Notes under the pieces: model-generated
What the model saw: the letters and a program-made list of their open reading frames with translations, nothing else
Told to the model about the DNA's origin: nothing
The model's database searches: none
DNA from: JASHPR01 sp963749145
GTDB taxonomy: Bacteria > Actinomycetota > Actinomycetes > Streptosporangiales > Streptosporangiaceae
NCBI GenBank assembly: GCA_963749145.1
Contig: CAVVLN010000001.1
Span: 682,001 to 746,000 of the forward strand
Reading direction: 5' to 3'
Length of the DNA: 64,000 bases
In this document: positions 25,689-34,057 of the stretch, piece by piece
How the letters are laid out: each line of letters opens with the position of its first letter
Numbering within the stretch: position 1 is the first letter of the stretch
Translations under genes and position numbers: made by a program

Positions 25689-26417
25689 GTGCTTGTCGCC
25701 GGGTTCCCGGCCGGCTCGTTCGCCGCCAACTGCTACCTGGTGGCGGCCGCGCCAGGCGAGCAGTGCCTGATCATCGACCCCGGCCAGGATGCGGAGCAGG
25801 GCATCGAGGAGATCGTGGATCGCTACCGGCTCCAGCCCGCCGCGGTCCTGCTCACCCACGGCCACGTGGATCACATCTGGTCGGTCGCCCCGGTGTGCGG
25901 GGCGCGGGACATCCCGGCCTACATCCACCCCGATGACCGCGCGCTGCTGACCGATCCGGGCCGCGGGCTCGCGCTGGCCCCCGGCCAGCGGCTCTTCAGC
26001 GGGATCACCTTCACCGAGCCCGACGACGTCAGGGAACTGACCGACGGCGCCGTGCTCGACCTGGCCGGAGTCCAGGTCGTGGTGAGCCACGCGCCGGGTC
26101 ACACGCCGGGCTCGGTGACGTTCGGGTTGCCGGCCGCCGCGGAGCCGGGCACCCTGTTCAGCGGCGACCTGCTGTTCGCCGGCTCGATCGGGCGGACCGA
26201 CCTGCCCGGCGGGGACTACGCGACGATCCTGGACAGCCTGGCCCGCGTCTGCCTCCCGCTGGCCGACGACACCGAGGTGCTGTCCGGGCACGGGCCGGCC
26301 ACCACGATCGGCGCCGAGCGCCAGTCCAACCCGTTCCTGGCCGGACTCGTCGCCCCGGACGGCGGGACGCCGCCCGCCCCCATGGTTCCCGGCGCGCGCC
26401 GGCCGACGGGGCTGTAG
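25689..26417 (+). CDS. MBL-fold metallo-hydrolase (hydroxyacylglutathione hydrolase-like)
   Basis: A 242-residue metallo-beta-lactamase-fold hydrolase. The metal motif THGHVDH (His57, His59, Asp61, His62) is intact; further ligands are in VVSHAPGHTPGSV, LFSGDLLF and VLSGHGPATT. Members near relA resemble glyoxalase II (Rv2581c type), which hydrolyses thioesters; the true thiol partner in an actinomycete is probably not glutathione. The start is GTG with AAGGAGG 6 bases upstream. In related genomes hisS follows it; here aspS begins 3 bases after its stop. Confidence 0.87.
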   Translation: MLVAGFPAGSFAANCYLVAAAPGEQCLIIDPGQDAEQGIEEIVDRYRLQPAAVLLTHGHVDHIWSVAPVCGARDIPAYIHPDDRALLTDPGRGLALAPGQRLFSGITFTEPDDVRELTDGAVLDLAGVQVVVSHAPGHTPGSVTFGLPAAAEPGTLFSGDLLFAGSIGRTDLPGGDYATILDSLARVCLPLADDTEVLSGHGPATTIGAERQSNPFLAGLVAPDGGTPPAPMVPGARRPTGL

Positions 26418-26419
26418 CC

Positions 26420-28161
26420 ATGATCCGCAGCCATGACGCGGGTACCCTGCGCCTTTCTGACGAGGGCCGTAACGTCACGCTGGCGGGGTGGGTGGCGCGC
26501 CGCCGGGATCATGGCGGCGTGGTGTTCATCGACCTGCGTGACGCCAGCGGCGTGGTGCAGGTGGTGTTCCGCCAGGAGGACGTGGCGCATGACCTGCGGG
26601 CCGAGTTCTGCGTGCTGGTCACCGGGACGGTCCGGCGCAGGCCGGGAACGAGAACCCCGAGCTGGCCACCGGCGACATCGAGGTGGCCGTCACCGGGATC
26701 GAAGTGCTGGCCGAGTCCGACCCGCTGCCGTTCCCGGTCGACGCCGCGGCCGAGCTGAACGAGGAGGTGCGGCTGCGCTACCGCTACCTCGACATCAGGC
26801 GGCCCGAGATGGCGGCGGCGCTGCGAGCCCGGTCCGCGGCGGCGTACCTGGTCGGCGACGTGATGCGGGACCACGGGTTCGTGAACGTCGAGACGCCGTT
26901 CCTGACCAGGTCCACCCCGGAGGGGGCGCGCGACTTCCTGGTGCCGGTGCGGCTGCGCCCCGGTAACTGGTATGCGCTGCCGCAGTCCCCGCAGCTGTTC
27001 AAGCAGCTGCTGATGGTCGCCGGCCTGGAACGCTACTACCAGCTGGTGCGGTGCTTCCGCGACGAGGACTTCCGCGCCGACCGGCAGCCCGAGTTCACCC
27101 AGATCGACATCGAGATGTCGTTCGTCACCCGCCAGGACGTCGTCGAGATCGCCGAGCACCTGGTGCAGCGGCTATGGGCGGAGATCACCGGGTACGAGGT
27201 GCCGCGCCCGATACCGCGGATGACCTACGCCGACGCGATGACGCGGTTCGGCTCGGACAAGCCCGACCTGCGGTTCGGGTGCGAGCTGTCCGACCTGACC
27301 GACTACTTCGCCCAGACCGAGTTCCGCGTGTTCCAGGCCGCGCACGTCGGGGCCGTGGTCATGCCGGGCGGGGCCGCGCAGACCCGCAAGGAGCTGGACA
27401 GCTGGCAGGAGTGGGCCCGCTCGCGCGGCGCCCGGGGCCTGGCGTACGTGCTGATCGACGCCGACGGACGGGTATCCGGCTCCGGCCCGGTCGCCCGGCA
27501 CCTGTCCGAGGCCGAGCGGGCCGGCCTGCCCGCCGCGGCGGGCGCGGGCCCGGCCGACTGCGTGTTCTTCGCCGCCGGGCCCGTCACCCAGGCCCGCGAG
27601 CTGGTCGGCGCGGCGCGGCTGGAGATCGGGCACCGCTGCGGCCTGATCGAGCCGTCGGCGTGGGCATTCACCTGGGTGGTGGACGCGCCGATGTTCGAGG
27701 ACGACGGTTCGGGCGGCTGGACCGCGGTGCACCACCCGTTCACCGCGCCGCTGCCCGAGTGGGCGGACAAGTTCGAGTCCGAGCCCGCCGGGGCCCTGGC
27801 CGACGCCTATGACCTGGTCTGCAACGGCACCGAGATCGGCGGCGGGTCGATCCGCATCCACCGGCCGGACATGCAGCAGCGGGTGTTCGACGTCATCGGG
27901 CTCTCCCGCGAGGAGGCCAGGTCGCAGTTCGGGTTCCTGCTGGACGCGCTGCGGTTCGGGCCGCCGCCGCACGGCGGCATCGCGTTCGGCTGGGACCGCC
28001 TGCTGATGCTGCTGACCGGCCGCGACACGATCCGCGACGTGATCGCGTTCCCCAAGGCTGCCTCCGGGCTCGACCCGCTGACCGGCGCGCCGACGCCGAT
28101 TACGCCCGAGCAGCGCAAGGAAGCCGGCATCGACGTGATCCCGCCGGCCGCCGCCGGCTGA
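26420..28161 (+). CDS. aspS: Aspartate-tRNA ligase, interrupted by a -1 frameshift near 26644
   Basis: Class II synthetase that charges tRNA-Asp (possibly tRNA-Asn too, as in many bacteria). The first part from ATG 26420 encodes the anticodon-binding OB fold (LAGWVARRRDHGGVVFIDLRD). The catalytic part is in another frame, with class II motif 2 (CFRDEDFRADRQPEFTQ), the bacterial insertion domain and motif 3 (GGIAFGWDRLLM). The frames meet at CCGGG, 26642-26646: reading RRRP, then a shift of one base, gives GNENPELATGDIEV, which matches the family well. One missing G (or four missing bases) explains it. The upstream frame alone would stop at 26758 after 112 residues. Either a sequence error or a real disruption of an essential gene. 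No ribosome site is seen; translation is probably coupled to the MBL gene. Confidence 0.85.
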
Positions 28162-28323
28162 TTACTCCCCGGACGGCAGCCGGGCGGTGTCCAGCGCGAC
28201 ACCGAACGGCTTCACCTCCACGGTACGCCGTGGGGCGGTTCCGGCCCGGGCGCTACGTACCGCCGGGCGCCGACAGCCCGGCGGCCCGGCCAGGCGGCGC
28301 GGGCCGCGAGGTACTGTCGAGCC

Positions 28324-29736
28324 GTGCCCAGAGCAGAGGCAGGCCAGTCGGGCAGCCTGTTCGACGACGCGGCGGCCGAGGCCGAGCAGGCCGCCGCGCC
28401 GCTCGCGGTCCGGATGCGGCCGCGGACCCTGGACGAGGTGGTCGGCCAGCAGCACCTCACCGGGCCCGGGTCGCCGCTGCGGAAGCTGGCCGAGCAGGAC
28501 GCGCCGATGTCGCTGCTGCTGTGGGGGCCTCCGGGCACCGGCAAGACCACCCTCGCCTACGCGGTCAGCGCGGTGACCCGGCGGCGGTTCGTCGAGCTTT
28601 CCGCGGTATCGGCCGGGGTCAAGGACGTGCGGGCGGCCATCGACGCCGCGCGCACCGAGCTCGGGCTGACCGGCACCCAGACCGTGCTGTTCATCGACGA
28701 GGTGCACCGGTTCAACAAGGCGCAGCAGGACGCGCTGCTCCCGGCGGTGGAGAACCGCTGGGTGTCGTTCATCGGCGCCACCACCGAGAACCCGTCGTTC
28801 TCCGTGGTCGGGCCGCTGATGTCCCGGTCTCTGCTGCTGACCCTGCAGCCGCTGTCCGACGACGACGTGCGGGTCGTGATCGACCGGGCCCTGGCCGACG
28901 GGCGCGGCCTGGCCGGCGCCGTGACCCTGGGTGAGGGCGTGGCCGGGCAGCTGATCCGGGTCGCCGGCGGCGACGCCCGGCGCGCGCTCACCTACCTGGA
29001 GGCCGCGGCGCTCGGGCTGGCGCCGGGCGCCGTGATCGACCTGGCGGGCCTGGAGCGCGCCGTGGACCGGGCAGCCGTGCGCTACGACCGGCAGGGCGAC
29101 CAGCACTACGACGTGATCAGCGCGTTTATCAAGAGCATCCGGGGCAGCGACGCGGACGCGGCGCTGCACTACCTGGCCCGGATGATCGAGGCCGGCGAGG
29201 ATCCCCGGTTCATCGCCCGGCGGCTGATCGTGCACGCCAGCGAGGACGTCGGGATGGCCGACCCGTCGGCGCTGCCGGTGGCGGTGGCGGCGGCGCAGGC
29301 GGTCGAGTTCGTCGGGCTGCCCGAGGCCAGGATCAACCTCGCGCAGGCCGTGATCCACCTGTCGCTGGCCCCGAAGTCGAATGCCGTGGTCCGGGCCATC
29401 GGCGCCGCCCAGCAGGACGTCAGGGCCGGGCTGGCCGGGGCGGTCCCCGTGCACCTGCGCGACGCCAGCTACTACGGCGCGGCCCGGCTCGGGCACGGCC
29501 GCGGGTACCGGTACCCGCACGACTCCCCCGAGGGCGTGGTGCCCCAGGACTACGCGCCCGAGCAGGTCGCCGGGCGCCGGTACTACGAGCCGACCCGTCA
29601 CGGCGCCGAGGCCAGGTACGCGGAGCGGTCCGAGCGGATCAGGGCGATGCTGGGGCGTGCGGACGACGGCGAGCCTAGCCCGCCGGCCGGAGGCGGCCAG
29701 GTTCCGCCCGGCGGCGACCAGGCGGGCAGCGAGTAG
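28324..29736 (+). CDS. rarA: Replication-associated recombination protein A (RarA/MgsA AAA ATPase)
   Basis: A 470-residue AAA+ ATPase related to clamp loaders that acts at stalled replication forks. Walker A is GPPGTGKT (residues 68-75) and Walker B FIDEVHRFNKAQQDALLP; ATTENPSFSVVGPLMSR and the C-terminal tetramerisation region follow (DAALHYLARMIEAGEDPRFIARRL, with SYYGAARLGHGRGYRYPHD near the end). It starts at GTG 28324. A 160-base gap separates it from aspS, in which I see only GC-rich sequence. Confidence 0.94.
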   Translation: MPRAEAGQSGSLFDDAAAEAEQAAAPLAVRMRPRTLDEVVGQQHLTGPGSPLRKLAEQDAPMSLLLWGPPGTGKTTLAYAVSAVTRRRFVELSAVSAGVKDVRAAIDAARTELGLTGTQTVLFIDEVHRFNKAQQDALLPAVENRWVSFIGATTENPSFSVVGPLMSRSLLLTLQPLSDDDVRVVIDRALADGRGLAGAVTLGEGVAGQLIRVAGGDARRALTYLEAAALGLAPGAVIDLAGLERAVDRAAVRYDRQGDQHYDVISAFIKSIRGSDADAALHYLARMIEAGEDPRFIARRLIVHASEDVGMADPSALPVAVAAAQAVEFVGLPEARINLAQAVIHLSLAPKSNAVVRAIGAAQQDVRAGLAGAVPVHLRDASYYGAARLGHGRGYRYPHDSPEGVVPQDYAPEQVAGRRYYEPTRHGAEARYAERSERIRAMLGRADDGEPSPPAGGGQVPPGGDQAGSE

Positions 29737-29826
29737 CAAAACACAATCCGGGGCGAGGCGGCGCAGCGCAACCGATAGGGTCGGGCGGGTGACAGACCAG
29801 GCAGCGCGGCGAAGGCACGGCCGCGG

Positions 29827-30612
29827 GTGAGTGCCGGGCAGCTGGCTGCGCTCATCGCGGCCGGATTCTTCGCAGTGGGAATGTGCGCCGGCGTGTTCGT
29901 ACTGCTGCGGCTGGCCGGGCTGATCTCCCGGGCCGACCGGATCCTCGCTGACTACGGCGACCGGGCCACTACCCTGATCGAGCGCGCCCAGGCCGCGGTC
30001 GACCGCACGAACGAGCAGCTCGCGCGGACCGACTCGATCACCGCGAGCATGGACGATGTCACGGCCAACGTGGCCGAGCTGACCGGGCACGTGTCGGACC
30101 TGGCCGGCCTGGCCCGCGGGATCTCCGTCGGCCTCGGCAGCCCGGTGCTGCGGGTCTGCTCGTTCGCCTTCGGCGTCCGCCGGGCGGTAGCTCTGCGGAG
30201 CCCGTCCCGCGCCGCCCTGCGGGAGGCGGATGTACTCGCGCCCGGGCTCGCCCGCCATGATGCTTCGCGGCTGGATGCTTCGCGGCGGGATGCTTCGCGG
30301 CTGGATGCGCTGCCCCCCGGCCCGTCAGCCCGGCTGCCCGCCGCCCCGGCGCGGTCCGGCGCCGGCACGTCTGCGCCGCGGTCCGGGGCCGCCACCCCCC
30401 GGCCACGGGCCTGGGACGTGGCCGCCGCGCGGAGGCCCGGCGATGATCCGCCGGCTGTTCTGGGTGATTGTGGGCGCGCTGCTCGGCGTGACCGGCTACC
30501 GGCGGGTCAGCCGGCTGGCGCGCGCGGTCGGGATGGGCGGCGCATCCCGAAGCGGCGCAGCCCGGCGGGAGTGGGCCCGGGGCGCGGCCCTGTTCGCCCG
30601 GGACGTCCGTGA
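29827..30612 (+). CDS. DUF948 domain-containing membrane protein, possibly misread at its C-terminus
   Basis: A protein with an N-terminal membrane segment (about residues 8-29) and a helical stretch (RADRILADYGDRATTLIERAQAAVDRTNEQLARTD, shortened here to its core motif RTNEQLARTD) typical of DUF948, a family of unknown function with methyl-accepting-protein-like helices. The homologous part ends near residue 135. The rest is Arg/Asp/Ala-rich, includes a 15-base repeat (30259-30312), and overlaps the next gene by 170 bases in another frame. The natural end was probably lost, or a frameshift lies in or before the repeat. Its place between rarA and alaS matches streptomycetes. Confidence 0.7.
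   Translation: MSAGQLAALIAAGFFAVGMCAGVFVLLRLAGLISRADRILADYGDRATTLIERAQAAVDRTNEQLARTDSITASMDDVTANVAELTGHVSDLAGLARGISVGLGSPVLRVCSFAFGVRRAVALRSPSRAALREADVLAPGLARHDASRLDASRRDASRLDALPPGPSARLPAAPARSGAGTSAPRSGAATPRPRAWDVAAARRPGDDPPAVLGDCGRAARRDRLPAGQPAGARGRDGRRIPKRRSPAGVGPGRGPVRPGRP
30259..30312 (+). repeat. 15-base tandem repeat in the DUF948 gene
   Basis: About three and a half copies of a 15-base unit, GATGCTTCGCGGCTG, encoding DASRL/DASRR. It lies beyond the conserved DUF948 region. Confidence 0.75.
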
Positions 30613-30760
30613 GGGCATGGAGCTGTATACGGATCGTCATCCCCGGCGGGCAGGCCGTACCCTCGAAGGTCAGCGGGCGCGCCCGCACCCGGCTGCCGCC
30701 GGCGAGCCGCGCCAGCGCCGCGCGCGCCCCGGCATCGACTACGCGAAGGATGGCCGTTGA
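30443..30760 (+). CDS. Small membrane protein (DUF6167-like)
   Basis: A 105-residue protein starting at ATG 30443 with GGAGG 9 bases upstream. It begins with a membrane segment (residues 4-20, RLFWVIVGALLGVTGYR) and carries FARDVREGMELY. Both features match the short DUF6167-type proteins that sit between a DUF948 gene and alaS in streptomycetes. Function is unknown. It overlaps the end of the DUF948 frame by 170 bases, and its TGA overlaps the alaS ATG. Confidence 0.65.
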   Translation: MIRRLFWVIVGALLGVTGYRRVSRLARAVGMGGASRSGAARREWARGAALFARDVREGMELYTDRHPRRAGRTLEGQRARPHPAAAGEPRQRRARPGIDYAKDGR

Positions 30761-33528
30761 TGGAGTCGGCTGAGATCGCCCGCCGTTTCCTTAACTATTT
30801 CTCTGCCCGCGGGCACACCGTGGTCCCCTCGGCCAGCCTGGTCGCCGACGACCCGACGCTGCTGCTAGTCAACGCCGGGATGGTCCCGTTCAAACCGTAT
30901 TTCCTCGGCCAGCTGGCGCCGCCGTTCCGCCGGGCCACCAGCGCGCAGAAGTGCGTGCGCACGGCGGACATCGAGGAAGTCGGCAAGACGACCCGGCACG
31001 CGAGCTTCTTCCAGATGCTGGGCAACTTCTCGTTCGGCGACTACTTCAAAGAGCAGGCCATCCCGTTCGCCTGGGAGCTGCTCACCAGCCCGGAGGCCGA
31101 CGGCGGATTCGGCTTCCCGGAGAGCCGGCTGTGGGTGACCGTCTTCACCGAGGACGACGAGGCGGCGAAGCTCTGGCACAACCTGGTGGGCGTGCCGGAG
31201 GAGCGGATCCAGCGCCGCGGGCTGGCCGACAACTACTGGCACATGGGCGTGCCCGGGCCCGGCGGGCCGTGCTCGGAGATCTATTACGACCGGGGGCCCG
31301 AGTACGGCCGTGAGGGCGGGCCGGTCGCGGACGAGGACCGCTACCTCGAGGTATGGAACCTCGTCTTCATGCAGGAGCAGCTCAGCGCGGTCCGCTCCAA
31401 GGTGGATTTCGACGTCGCGGGCGAGCTGCCGTCGCGCAACATCGACACGGGGATGGGCCTGGAGCGGATGGCCGCCCTGCTGCAGGGCGTCGACAACATC
31501 TACGAGATCGACACGATGTGGAAGGTCCTCGACCGCGCGGCCGAGATGACCGAGCAGCGGTACGGCCGGGACCACCGCACCGACGTGGCGCTGCGAGTCG
31601 TCACCGATCACGTCCGGACGGCGGTGATGCTGGTCGCCGACGGCGTCGTGCCGTCCAACGAGGCCCGCGGGTACGTGCTGCGCCGGATCCTGCGCCGCAG
31701 CATCCGCAACCTGCGGCTGCTGGCGGGCGCGCAGCGGGGCGGGTCGGGCGGCAGCCACGGACTGGGGCACGGCGGCGAGGACGAGCGCTACCTGCACGAG
31801 CTGGCCTCGGCGGCGATCGACGCGCTCGGCGAACAGTATCCGGAGCTGCACCGCGACGCCCCGCACATCCACACGATCATCGATGCCGAAGAGGCCGCCT
31901 TCCTCGGCACGCTGCGCACCGGCAGCGCCATCTTCGACGCCGCGGTCGAGGAGACCAAGCGCCGGGGCGGCGAGACCATCCCCGGGGACCAGGCCTTCCA
32001 GCTGCACGACACCTACGGCTTCCCGATCGACCTGACCCTGGAGATGGCTGCCGAGCAGGGGCTGTCCGTTGACGAGCAGGAATTCCGCCGGCTCATGGCC
32101 CAGCAGCGGCAGCGGGCCAAGGAGGACGCGGCGGAGAAGAAGACCGGGAACGCCGACATCTCCGTGCTCGCGTCGCTGCTCGAGCGCTCCGGGCGGGTGA
32201 CGTTCACCGGGTACGACCAGGTGACCGACGACGCCACCGTCGCCGGCCTGCTGGTCAGCGGGGTTTCGGTGCCGGCGGCGGGCCAGGGCACCGAGGTCGA
32301 CGTGGTGCTCGACCGGACCCCGTTCTATGCCGAGGGCGGCGGTCAGCTGGCCGACGCCGGCGTGATCCGGGCCACCGGCAGCGGCGCCGCGGCGGGCGCC
32401 GAGGTCGAGGTGCTCGACGTGCAGACGCCGGTGCCCGGGCTCATCGTGCACCGCGGCCGGGTGACCTCGGGCGAGATCGTCGTCGGCGCGCCCGTGCACG
32501 CCGAGATCGACGTCGAGCGCCGCCGCGCCATCTCCCGGTCGCACACGGCCACTCATCTCGTGCACCGCGCCATCCGCGGCGCGCTGGGCGAGTCGGCCGC
32601 GCAGGCGGGCTCGGAGAACTCGCCCGGCCGGTTCCGGTTCGACTTCACCGCGATGGGCGCGGTGCCGGTGTCGGTCCTCGCCGACGCGGAGGACGAGGTC
32701 AACCAGGTCCTGATCAACGACCTGGCCGTCCGGGCCTTCCACACCACACTCGACGACGCCCGGGCGATGGGCGCGCTGGCGCTGTTCGGCGAGAAGTACG
32801 GCGATCAGGTCCGCGTCGTGGAGGTCGGCGACTACTCGCGCGAGCTGTGCGGCGGCACCCACGTCGCCCGCTCCGGTCAGCTCGGCCTGGTCAAGATCCT
32901 CGGCGAGGCCTCGATCGGCTCGGGCGTGCGCCGCGTCGAGGCCCTGGTCGGCATGGACGCGTTCCGGTTCCTGGCCCGGGAGAGCGTGCTGGTCAGCCAG
33001 CTGGCCGAGCAGCTCAAGGCTCGCCGGGAGGAACTGCCCGAGCGGATCGCCGGCATCGTCACCCGGCTCCGGGACGCGCAGCGTGACCTGGAGCGGCTGA
33101 ACTCGGCCCGCCTGCTGGGCGCCGCGGACGAGGTGGCGCGGGGCGCGGCGGATGTGGCCGGGGTGTCGTTCGTCGCGTACCGGGTTCCGGACGGCACGGC
33201 CGCCGACGGAATCCGGAAGCTCGCGCTCGACATCCGCGGTCGCCTGGCCGCCGACCGGCCCGGCGTCGTGGTCGTCGCCGGCGTGCCGGCGGACCGGCCC
33301 ACCGTGGTGGTCGCCGTCAATGAGGCCGGCCGGGCCCGGGGCCTGGCCGCGGGGTCGCTGGTGCTGACCGCCGCCGGCATGCTCGGCGGCCGCGGCGGCG
33401 GCAAGGATGACGTGGCCCAGGGCGGGGGAGCGCCGCTGGGCGAGGGCGCCGGTCAGGCGATCGACGCATCCTTCGGCGCGGTTAGCACGGCCATTCAGGA
33501 CATAATGGGGTCGGGTAGCGTACGGTGA
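30760..33528 (+). CDS. alaS: Alanine-tRNA ligase
   Basis: A 922-residue class II synthetase of full length. The catalytic domain has TSAQKCVRTADIEEVGKT and HASFFQMLGNFSFGDYFK. The editing domain carries the metal-binding SHTATHLVH and CGGTHVARSG motifs that clear mischarged Ser and Gly. The C-terminal oligomerisation domain follows. ATG 30760 overlaps the previous stop (TGATG) and has GAAGGA 9 bases upstream; a TTG one codon earlier is less likely. Followed by ruvX and mltG, the usual actinobacterial order. Confidence 0.96.
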   Translation: MESAEIARRFLNYFSARGHTVVPSASLVADDPTLLLVNAGMVPFKPYFLGQLAPPFRRATSAQKCVRTADIEEVGKTTRHASFFQMLGNFSFGDYFKEQAIPFAWELLTSPEADGGFGFPESRLWVTVFTEDDEAAKLWHNLVGVPEERIQRRGLADNYWHMGVPGPGGPCSEIYYDRGPEYGREGGPVADEDRYLEVWNLVFMQEQLSAVRSKVDFDVAGELPSRNIDTGMGLERMAALLQGVDNIYEIDTMWKVLDRAAEMTEQRYGRDHRTDVALRVVTDHVRTAVMLVADGVVPSNEARGYVLRRILRRSIRNLRLLAGAQRGGSGGSHGLGHGGEDERYLHELASAAIDALGEQYPELHRDAPHIHTIIDAEEAAFLGTLRTGSAIFDAAVEETKRRGGETIPGDQAFQLHDTYGFPIDLTLEMAAEQGLSVDEQEFRRLMAQQRQRAKEDAAEKKTGNADISVLASLLERSGRVTFTGYDQVTDDATVAGLLVSGVSVPAAGQGTEVDVVLDRTPFYAEGGGQLADAGVIRATGSGAAAGAEVEVLDVQTPVPGLIVHRGRVTSGEIVVGAPVHAEIDVERRRAISRSHTATHLVHRAIRGALGESAAQAGSENSPGRFRFDFTAMGAVPVSVLADAEDEVNQVLINDLAVRAFHTTLDDARAMGALALFGEKYGDQVRVVEVGDYSRELCGGTHVARSGQLGLVKILGEASIGSGVRRVEALVGMDAFRFLARESVLVSQLAEQLKARREELPERIAGIVTRLRDAQRDLERLNSARLLGAADEVARGAADVAGVSFVAYRVPDGTAADGIRKLALDIRGRLAADRPGVVVVAGVPADRPTVVVAVNEAGRARGLAAGSLVLTAAGMLGGRGGGKDDVAQGGGAPLGEGAGQAIDASFGAVSTAIQDIMGSGSVR

Positions 33529-33532
33529 GACC

Positions 33533-34057
33533 GTGCTGCAGCCCTTTCGTTGCCTGGGTGAGACCTGGCCGTCACGGGGTCGTCAGTTGAGGGCCGGTGT
33601 CCGGCTGGCCATAGACGTGGGTTCGGTGCGCATCGGGGTGGCACGCTGTGACAGCGAGGGCCAGCTCGCCAGTCCGCTGGCCACGGTGCCGCGCGGCCGC
33701 GGTGACCTGGACGCGATCGCCGGCCTGGCCGCCGACGACGAGATCATCGAGATCATCGTCGGCCTGCCGGTCGGCCTGTCCGGCCGGGAGGGCCGGGCGG
33801 CCGTCGGCGCAAGGGCGTTCGCGAGCACGTTGGCCCGGCGCGTGGCGCCGGTGCCGGTCCGGCTGGTCGACGAGCGGTTCACCACGGTCATCGCCCATGA
33901 CGCGCTGCGGCAGAGCGGCAGCGACGGCCGGGCTCGCCGCCCTAGAGTGGACCAGGCAGCGGCCGCGCTGCTGCTTCAGGGAGCGCTGGACGCCGAGCGC
34001 TCAACGGGCCAGCCCGCGGGGGAACTGGTTGGCTCAGTGTCGGGAGGTACTACGTGA
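33533..34057 (+). CDS. ruvX: Holliday junction resolvase-like protein RuvX (YqgF)
   Basis: A 174-residue RNase H-fold protein with LAIDVGSVRIGVARCD (first Asp), IEIIVGLPVGLSGREG and RLVDERFTT, ending RVDQAAAALLLQ with the last carboxylate. In E. coli the homologue takes part in 16S rRNA 5'-end maturation; a resolvase role has been proposed for others. GTG 33533 lies 4 bases after the alaS stop; TTG 33587 is an in-frame alternative that would remove a 18-residue leader of weak conservation. It ends in a GTGA overlap with mltG. Confidence 0.92.
   Translation: MLQPFRCLGETWPSRGRQLRAGVRLAIDVGSVRIGVARCDSEGQLASPLATVPRGRGDLDAIAGLAADDEIIEIIVGLPVGLSGREGRAAVGARAFASTLARRVAPVPVRLVDERFTTVIAHDALRQSGSDGRARRPRVDQAAAALLLQGALDAERSTGQPAGELVGSVSGGTT

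Noticed and set aside
25479..26291. Upstream extension of the cyclophilin frame, antisense to the MBL gene
   Set aside because: The extension has no homology and includes the promoter region; GTG 25478 has an AGGAGG site and begins a normal membrane anchor.
30865..32862. 665-codon open frame antisense to alaS
   Set aside because: High-GC genes give long antisense frames; this one has Val/Leu/Asp/Arg-rich shadow composition and no family motif, and alaS is certain.
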